Shown piece by piece: positions 58,260-64,000 of a DNA stretch of 64,000 bases. The notes beneath the pieces were generated by a model. The model was not told where the DNA came from and did no database searches. It was given only the letters and a program-made list of their open reading frames with translations. The DNA is from Cyanoderma ruficeps (lineage: Eukaryota > Chordata > Aves > Passeriformes > Timaliidae). Positions within the stretch are counted from its first letter, which is position 1. Every line of letters begins with the position of its first letter. Position numbers and translations under genes: made by a program. The stretch is from positions 228,346 through 292,345 of the forward strand of contig VZDJ01000061.1 of the NCBI GenBank assembly GCA_008694505.1, written 5' to 3'.

Positions 58260-61000
58260 CTGCTCAGGAGGAAGGAACAGTGTCAGCAATAGGAACTGTG
58301 AGCAGAAAAGAAGTTCCACAAAGCGATTTGCTCCTGCATCCCTATTCAGGTGCTCCCAGCATCCCACTGCCACCAATCCTAACCCCTCAGGATCCCATCC
58401 ATCAACTGCCTTTAAAAAGGCAGCAGATGACAGCTATAATTTCCTCTGCAGATGCCACTGAGATGGTGCCCTGATAAAGCCACAGGCATAACGGGGAGCT
58501 GTGGACACAGAGCTGTGACCAGAGGATGCCAGAGTGACACTCCTGTGTCACAAACACACACACTGGAGCTCCAGGAAGCCCCAAAGTGCCCTCTCTTGTT
58601 CCACTTTCAAACCAAAAGTGCTGGCATTTATGTAAGAGGGTTTGAGTTACGAAACTAAGAGGATGTAATTACTATACAAACATTTTTCATTCACTCTTGT
58701 GTTCACTCAGCACAGCAGCGTTTCCTCTGTGAGCTCAAACAAGTCTCGTGTTCATGGAGGCAGCTGTGCCCCTCCTGTTGCAGTAGTTACCATAATATCA
58801 GTTAAATAGTATTAATTACCCAAAAAACTGCTCCAATTACCCCATCTTGCTGAAAATGGGAAGAGATTTTTGTCCAGCTTTTCACCACAGAAGCCAGCAA
58901 GACTATGTCAGATTTATTTTTTACATAGTTTTCTTTTGTGGAGGAGGAAAGGAGGGGAGGTTAATTTAAAGAGTTCTCTGATAAGACAAAAATAAGGCCT
59001 GTAGGGCAACGCCTTTCCTTTTCTCCTCTTTTCTTTTATCCCTGGTCCCATGTCACACAATGCCTGTGGCAAGGGCACGAACTGCACAACCCTGCAATGC
59101 CAACTCCAGGCAGGCTGAGCTCTTCCTTGTATTTTCCATTAATTCCTTTAAAGGATTTGCACAGTCACGGAACCATGGATCCAGTGTGAGTCCAGGTCTG
59201 CTGGACAACTGGTCACACATAAACAGAAACACCTGCAGACAAGGCGGCACAAACAGTCAACCAAAGGGAGGAAAGACAACATTTCCAAAATCCTCACAGG
59301 CATGGAATGCACCTGCTCGGAAATGACAGATGTGGGATTCTGCAACACCTCAGCCCAGGAGAATTTTGGGGCACAGGTAGAGCCTGGCAGCTCCCAGTGC
59401 TGGAATGGGAGCAGAGAAGCCTCTCCAGTGCTGTTCCCTGCCTGGAGACAGAACAGGTGCCAGGTGAACACATCTCAGTCCTGGGAGATGCAGTCAGGAA
59501 GAACGGGCCTTTCTCTCACATTCCACAATTCCTCTGATGTCCTGGAGAGAACAGCACGCCGTGACTGGACGTGTTTTATCAGAGCAGTGATTTTGAAGGA
59601 GTTTTCTGACACTCGTGACACTATGGCTGCAAACAAGTGACGCTGGTTTTGTAGGGATGTTGAAACACACTGAAACCACTTACAGTGTTGCCTTTCCAGG
59701 TGTAGCTACTTGAAGTCTCAGCCTCTGAAAGGCACACAGAGCCCCTTCCAACCAGCAAGAGAAACTCAAACTGGAGTTACTTTCTGAAATTCCTGCCTTT
59801 TTGAACACTTTCTGCATCACCAAGTCCCCTGTAAACCTCCATGCAGGCTGCACTGAGAGTGCTCTGTGTTTGACTGGCCTGTGACAACAGCACAAATCAC
59901 CATCCACCAAGACAAAGGATCTCATTTCCATCATCTCCCTTTCTAAAAATCATACTGCATGCACAGATAAACCCAGTATTTTTGTGACTGCAGGATGCAG
60001 CCCCCAGTCTCAATCCCCAGGAGCCTCAGAATACACACAGAGAGATTACAGATAGAATTTACTGCTGGAAAATCCCACAAAAAGAATTCTGTCCATGCTA
60101 AAGACCAACGCTGAATGAGCCGTGTCATGCCACAGTTTGAACTTTGTTTTATGACTAATCTGGAGCCAAAGGGAGCTCACCTGAGGCCCTGCTGCAGTTT
60201 AAATGGCCTTTCACAGAGCAGAGTCAGCTGTGGCCAGGAAACAGGAGCAGGGCATTCAGCAGAGCTCCCCTGGCACAGGGAACAGGTGCTCATTGACATA
60301 CGGAAGGAACCGCTCAGTGAAACACCCAGAAACAAAACTGAATGTAATTGTTCAGAAAATAACCCTGGTTTGGATGCCGGAGCATCCCACTGCATCTCCA
60401 GCCAGCCCTGTTCAGGGCTGCATCTTCTCCCTGTCGAGTTTTTCTGCTTCCCTGCCATTCTCCATCAAAGCCACAGGTACATTGAGTTAATCTAGCCTGT
60501 TTAGGCAACAATTTATTTTTAAAAAAGTCAGTATCTGCTGCTGGAACATTCAGCTGGAAAGAGAAACTGCCTATCTGGAATCTCAGTCAGTAGAAATGAC
60601 ATGAAACAGAACTCTGGCATGCCTTAAAACTTGTGCTCCCACATTTTTACACCATTCCACATTCTTAGCACTTTCTCATTCATTAACAGTTTTGGCGTGT
60701 TCAGGTATCTCTGGGCTTTCTTTACTGCTCCTTCTGAATGGTTTATTCAGAATAATTTCAGAAGATACATATTAAGATTTAAAAAAGACTATGAATGTCC
60801 TGCCTGCTGCAGTGATGGCAGGTTCTGTGGAAGGTGGCACAGAGTCCAGAGGAGATGGAGAGGGAGACACAGGTGCACCAGATGGGAAGGTAAGGACCGT
60901 GATTGAGCCACAACCTAGCACAAGACATTAAATATACCTCCAAAAACTTCACCCAAGAATTTAACAACAGAATATAAATCCCTCTATCTGGAAAACATCC
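58260..61000 (-). other. LIMA1: LIMA1 5' intron, no further feature
   Basis: Between the first coding exon and the CpG island the sequence is ordinary A/T-richer intron. I see no exon, RNA gene or clear repeat. Confidence 0.5.
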
Positions 61001-61780
61001 TGAAAGAAAAACGCTTAGCCCAAGGTGCCAGCGGCTTATTCATTACAAGGAGTCGCAGGAACGCGGCCACCCGCGGGCACCACGCTCCGGCCGCGGGCAC
61101 GGACCCGCCGAGAGCCGGAGGCTGCGGGCACCAGAGGGCGCGGCCCCTCGCCCCTCCCTGCCCCGGCAGCCACAAGCCCCCGGCCCTGGTTTTCCGGACG
61201 ATCACCAGCCCCAAACCGGGCAGGGCGGCAGGACGGGGCTTTGCCGCTGACCCCCCGCCACAAAGGCGGAGCCCCGGTGCCCCTGCGGGGCGGGCAGGGA
61301 TGAGGGGAGCAGGGCCCGGGTTTGTGCTGTACAGCTCAAACTCACCCACGGCCCAGCACCCGCGGCGGGTCCGGCTCCGGGGAGCTCCGCTGTCAGGGGA
61401 AAAGTCCCGGCAGTCCTGAGCCCCGCCCCGCGCTCTTATCCCGGCCGAACCGGGTGGGAGAGATCCCACCGCACCTGTCCCGGCCCAACCGGCGGGTCCC
61501 GGCACACCTGTCCCGGCCCATCCGGCACATCCTACCGCACCTGTGTGTCGTTTTTCCGCCCCGCCCCACGTACCTACCTCGGCGGAACCAGGGAGACCCC
61601 CACGGCACCTGGCGCAGCTGAAACAACGGGTCCCAACGCACCTGTCCCGGCCGAACCGGCGACTGCACCTCCGCGCCCGCCGCGGCAACGGGCAGCGGCT
61701 CCGGCCACGCCCCGGCCACGCCCCCGGCCCCATTGGCCCTGGCCCCGACCGCGAGGCCACGCCCCCGGCCACGCCCTGGG
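61000..61780 (-). promoter_or_regulatory. LIMA1: CpG island, probable LIMA1 (EPLIN-beta) promoter and non-coding first exon
   Basis: This is a dense CpG block about 2.8 kb upstream of the first coding exon. On the minus strand a strong donor, GTGG/GTGAGT, has its GT at 61345-61344, so a non-coding exon could end at 61346. A second candidate, CCGAG/GTAGGT, lies near 61575. The choice and the transcription start are not resolved. Confidence 0.5.
61440..61670. repeat. degenerate ~33-bp minisatellite in the CpG island
   Basis: ACCTGTCCCGGCC recurs at about 61473, 61506 and 61640, with partial copies near 61540 and AACCGGCG blocks between, giving a period of roughly 33 bp. Confidence 0.7.
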
Positions 61781-61803
61781 ACATCGGGACACGCCCCTGG
61801 CTG

Positions 61804-61932
61804 GGCTCTGTCCCCCTCGCTTGGTTCTGTCCCCCTTGCATGGCTCTGTCCCCCTCGCCTGGTTCTGTCCCCCTCGCTTGGTTCTGTCCCCCTCGCTTGG
61901 TTCTGTCCCCCTTGCATGGCTCTGTCCCCCCC
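61804..61932. repeat. 19-bp minisatellite, about 6.8 copies
   Basis: The unit GGTTCTGTCCCCCTCGCTT and its variants start at 61804, 61823, 61842, 61861, 61880, 61899 and 61918. The variant ending TTGCAT recurs in copies 2 and 6 and is followed both times by a GGCTCT unit, which suggests duplication of a multi-unit block. Confidence 0.92.
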
Positions 61933-62614
61933 GCTCGCCTTTGGCCCCAGGTCCTCCCCAAACCCGGCAAAGTGAGAGTGGAATGAGGGCCCTCGGAGCT
62001 GGGGCTTGACCCCACCGTGGCTCCCGAGGGCTCAGGAGGGGCTGTGCTGGGAGAAGCTGTGCCCGGGCCAGGTGTTTGGGTCTCCTGCAGCCTTGATTTG
62101 TTTGGAAACAAGAAAAATTGGCTTCAGCAGCCAAATGAGATGCCCGGCATTCCAGAGATTTAGAACATCCCTGTGTTCCTTAGCAGGACACCAGTGCTGC
62201 TCCTGGCCAGCCCTACAGCTCCTCGAGGGAATCTGAACAATTCATTGTGTTTCTTTAGGTGTTTCTATTTCTTTCTTCATTATTCTTCCTAATGTGTCAA
62301 GTACCAAATTCCTGAGTTTAAAAAACAAACAAACAAACAAAAAATACCCCTGTATATATTTGGTGCTCTAGCTCCTTTCCCAGCTGCAGGTCTTGGATGT
62401 TGACGTTGTCCCAAATTCTGGGCTGTCCCAAATTCCTTGGGAGCTGCTTGCAGAGCAGTGGCCATTAAGACAGGAAGTGACTAATTAAATTAATATGTTA
62501 GTGTTATTTTCATGACAGTCTCAGCACTGACATGTGAAATTTAATCATTCCAGTAAAAAGTCTGAATTATAGCCCAGAAAATCCACACAGTATAAATTAC
62601 AGCTCCTGTGGCTG

Positions 62615-62768
62615 AATCCCGGTGGGATGGAGGCAGGTCCATCCAGCCTGGCCTTGGATGGGGCTTGGAGCAACCTGGGATAGTGGAAGGTGTCCCTGCC
62701 ATGGCAGGGCTGGAATGAGATGGGCTTTAAGGTCCCTTCCAATCTAAACCATTCCAGGATTGGATGGA
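62615..62768 (+). mobile_element. CR1 LINE 3' tail
   Basis: Sense on plus: GGAGCAACCTGGGATAGTGG, AAGGTGTCCCTGCCATGGCA, GGTCCCTTCCAATCTAAACC, then CATTCCAGGATTGGATGG. Confidence 0.85.
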
Positions 62769-63544
62769 TCAGCACACAGTTGGCCTTCTGAATTGGCATC
62801 CCCCCTTTTTCTGGTGACAGAAACACCACGGGGCACCTCAAATGACACCAGATACCAATGTTGAGGCACTTTTGGCAAACCATCCCTGCTTTTCCAGGGT
62901 GCAGCCTCATCCAGAATGCTGCAGTGATGTGCTTTGACTCAAGGTTTTACGGAAAACTTCAATATTCCAACAGACTTACAGATTTTCAAAATGAGAAAGG
63001 GATGTAGACAGAGGGAGAATGTTTAGGTTACATAGGATGGAGTAGTTCTTTGAAAATACTGGGAATACAGGATGCACTGCAGTAGTGCCTGGAAGTTTAA
63101 TTATCTAAATATCAAGGATATAAGAATGGATCTCACTGATTGCATTAGAGCAGCCCATGGACTGCTGATTGGAATCAGGGAGGAAGAATAACACGGATAA
63201 AAAGTCAGACTGGGCATCAAAGACAGTGTAAAGCCTCAGCCCCTGTGCCCATGCTGGCTCTGAGAGCTCCATGTGCCCGAGGGATCTCCTGTGGGATCAG
63301 TGTCCAAACGAGGCCATGCCAGAACATGAGGCACCTCACAGAGCCATGGGATGGGCCACGAGGAGAAGGAGAGCAGCACTTAGGAGATGCTGCCTTGCCT
63401 TAATTAATTGCCTGTGAGGTTTTTAAGGTTTAATTTAGGGTGTTACAAACATCCTCCTGGGTCAGACCACAACATCTCCAGCACAGGGACCCACCTCAGG
63501 TGGTGGCAGGAGATGCTGTTTGGGCAAGTTTATGAGCAGGGAAC

Positions 63545-63592
63545 GTGTCACAGAATCACGGAACCTCCTGTGCTGGAAGGGACCCACCAGCC
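63545..63592 (-). mobile_element. CR1 LINE terminal fragment
   Basis: Antisense: CACAGAATCACGGAACCTCC, then GTGCTGGAAGGGACCCACC. Only the extreme 3' end is present. Confidence 0.6.
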
Positions 63593-64000
63593 TGCGGCCG
63601 CAGAGAACTGGCAGTGACACTGCTGTGATCTCATTCCTGAGGTGCAGATGAGGGCTCTGAGCTCAGCATTGACTTAAAATGGGGTTTCTGGGGCTTTGGT
63701 GAGATGTGGCGAATTGCAGGTTGATGAGTCAATGAGATATGAACAATTCTCCTCCGGGGAAACAACCCCAGGTGTAATTATTATTCTGTTGGTAGTGCCT
63801 CTTGCTTTCCAGGGACATCCTTTCTGGAGTCACTCTCAGAACTGCAGAATGGGACCACTGTGGTAGGGTTATACCAGAGGGGAGAATCCAAAGAAACATT
63901 TTCTGTCTTCACCCTTCCCTTTCTGATGTTTCACCTGAGTCTTGCTCGGGGCAATACAGCATTTCCCGAGGAGCCAGCACTGACTCTGAGTGTTCGGGCT

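Larger units (their letters stand above)
61990..64000. other. downstream flank without a recognised gene
   Basis: It contains a (CAAA)n tract (about 62320-62342) and two CR1 pieces. No exon of the expected next neighbours (FAM186A or LARP4 in mammals) is visible. Confidence 0.5.

Noticed and set aside
60984..62111. 375-aa minus-strand frame with repeated Gly-Gln-Asn/Arg-Gly-Thr-Glu-Pro units
   Set aside because: The repeats are the translation of the 19-bp minisatellite and of the CpG island. A 19-bp unit cycles through all frames, so this is not a conserved protein repeat.

Overview
This window is vertebrate nuclear DNA, almost certainly from a bird. It holds five multi-exon genes with GT-AG introns and CpG-rich promoters. 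The introns are compact, and both introns and spacers carry more than twenty decayed CR1-type LINE fragments, most of them 3' ends, as is typical of avian genomes. The species cannot be read from the sequence. The gene order SMARCD1 > GPD1 > COX14 > < CERS5 < LIMA1 equals the human 12q13 order as I know it, so this is an intact conserved syntenic block and not an accessory region.

Layout. 1-1.7 kb: flank with CR1 pieces and a degenerate repeat. 1.8-8.6 kb (+): SMARCD1 (BAF60A), 13 coding exons, 511 aa. 9.6-14.7 kb (+): GPD1, 8 exons, 349 aa. 16.4-17.75 kb (+): COX14, one non-coding exon and one coding exon, 52 aa. 18.0-35.6 kb (-): CERS5, 10 coding exons, 394 aa, convergent with COX14. 35.6-38.3 kb: CERS5 promoter and spacer. 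38.3-61.5 kb (-): LIMA1 (EPLIN), 10 coding exons, 750 aa in the long form, with a CpG island at 61.0-61.8 kb as probable first exon and promoter. 62-64 kb: flank without a recognisable gene. A 20-base assembly gap sits in a TA microsatellite at 42.12 kb.

The genes are not an operon and share no pathway: chromatin remodelling (SMARCD1), the glycerol-phosphate shuttle (GPD1), cytochrome oxidase assembly (COX14), C16-ceramide synthesis (CERS5) and actin bundling (LIMA1). I assembled all five coding sequences exon by exon; every splice phase closes and all lengths are near the human ones. I found no new system. The most interesting items are: an apparently undescribed in-frame 30-nt microexon in the last CERS5 intron; a 35-bp tandem repeat that copies the COX14 exon-1 splice donor three times; four CACGTG boxes at the COX14 promoter; two CR1 3' tails ending a few bases before splice acceptors (COX14 and GPD1); and a perfect SRF CArG box just upstream of the LIMA1 exon that carries the EPLIN-alpha start.
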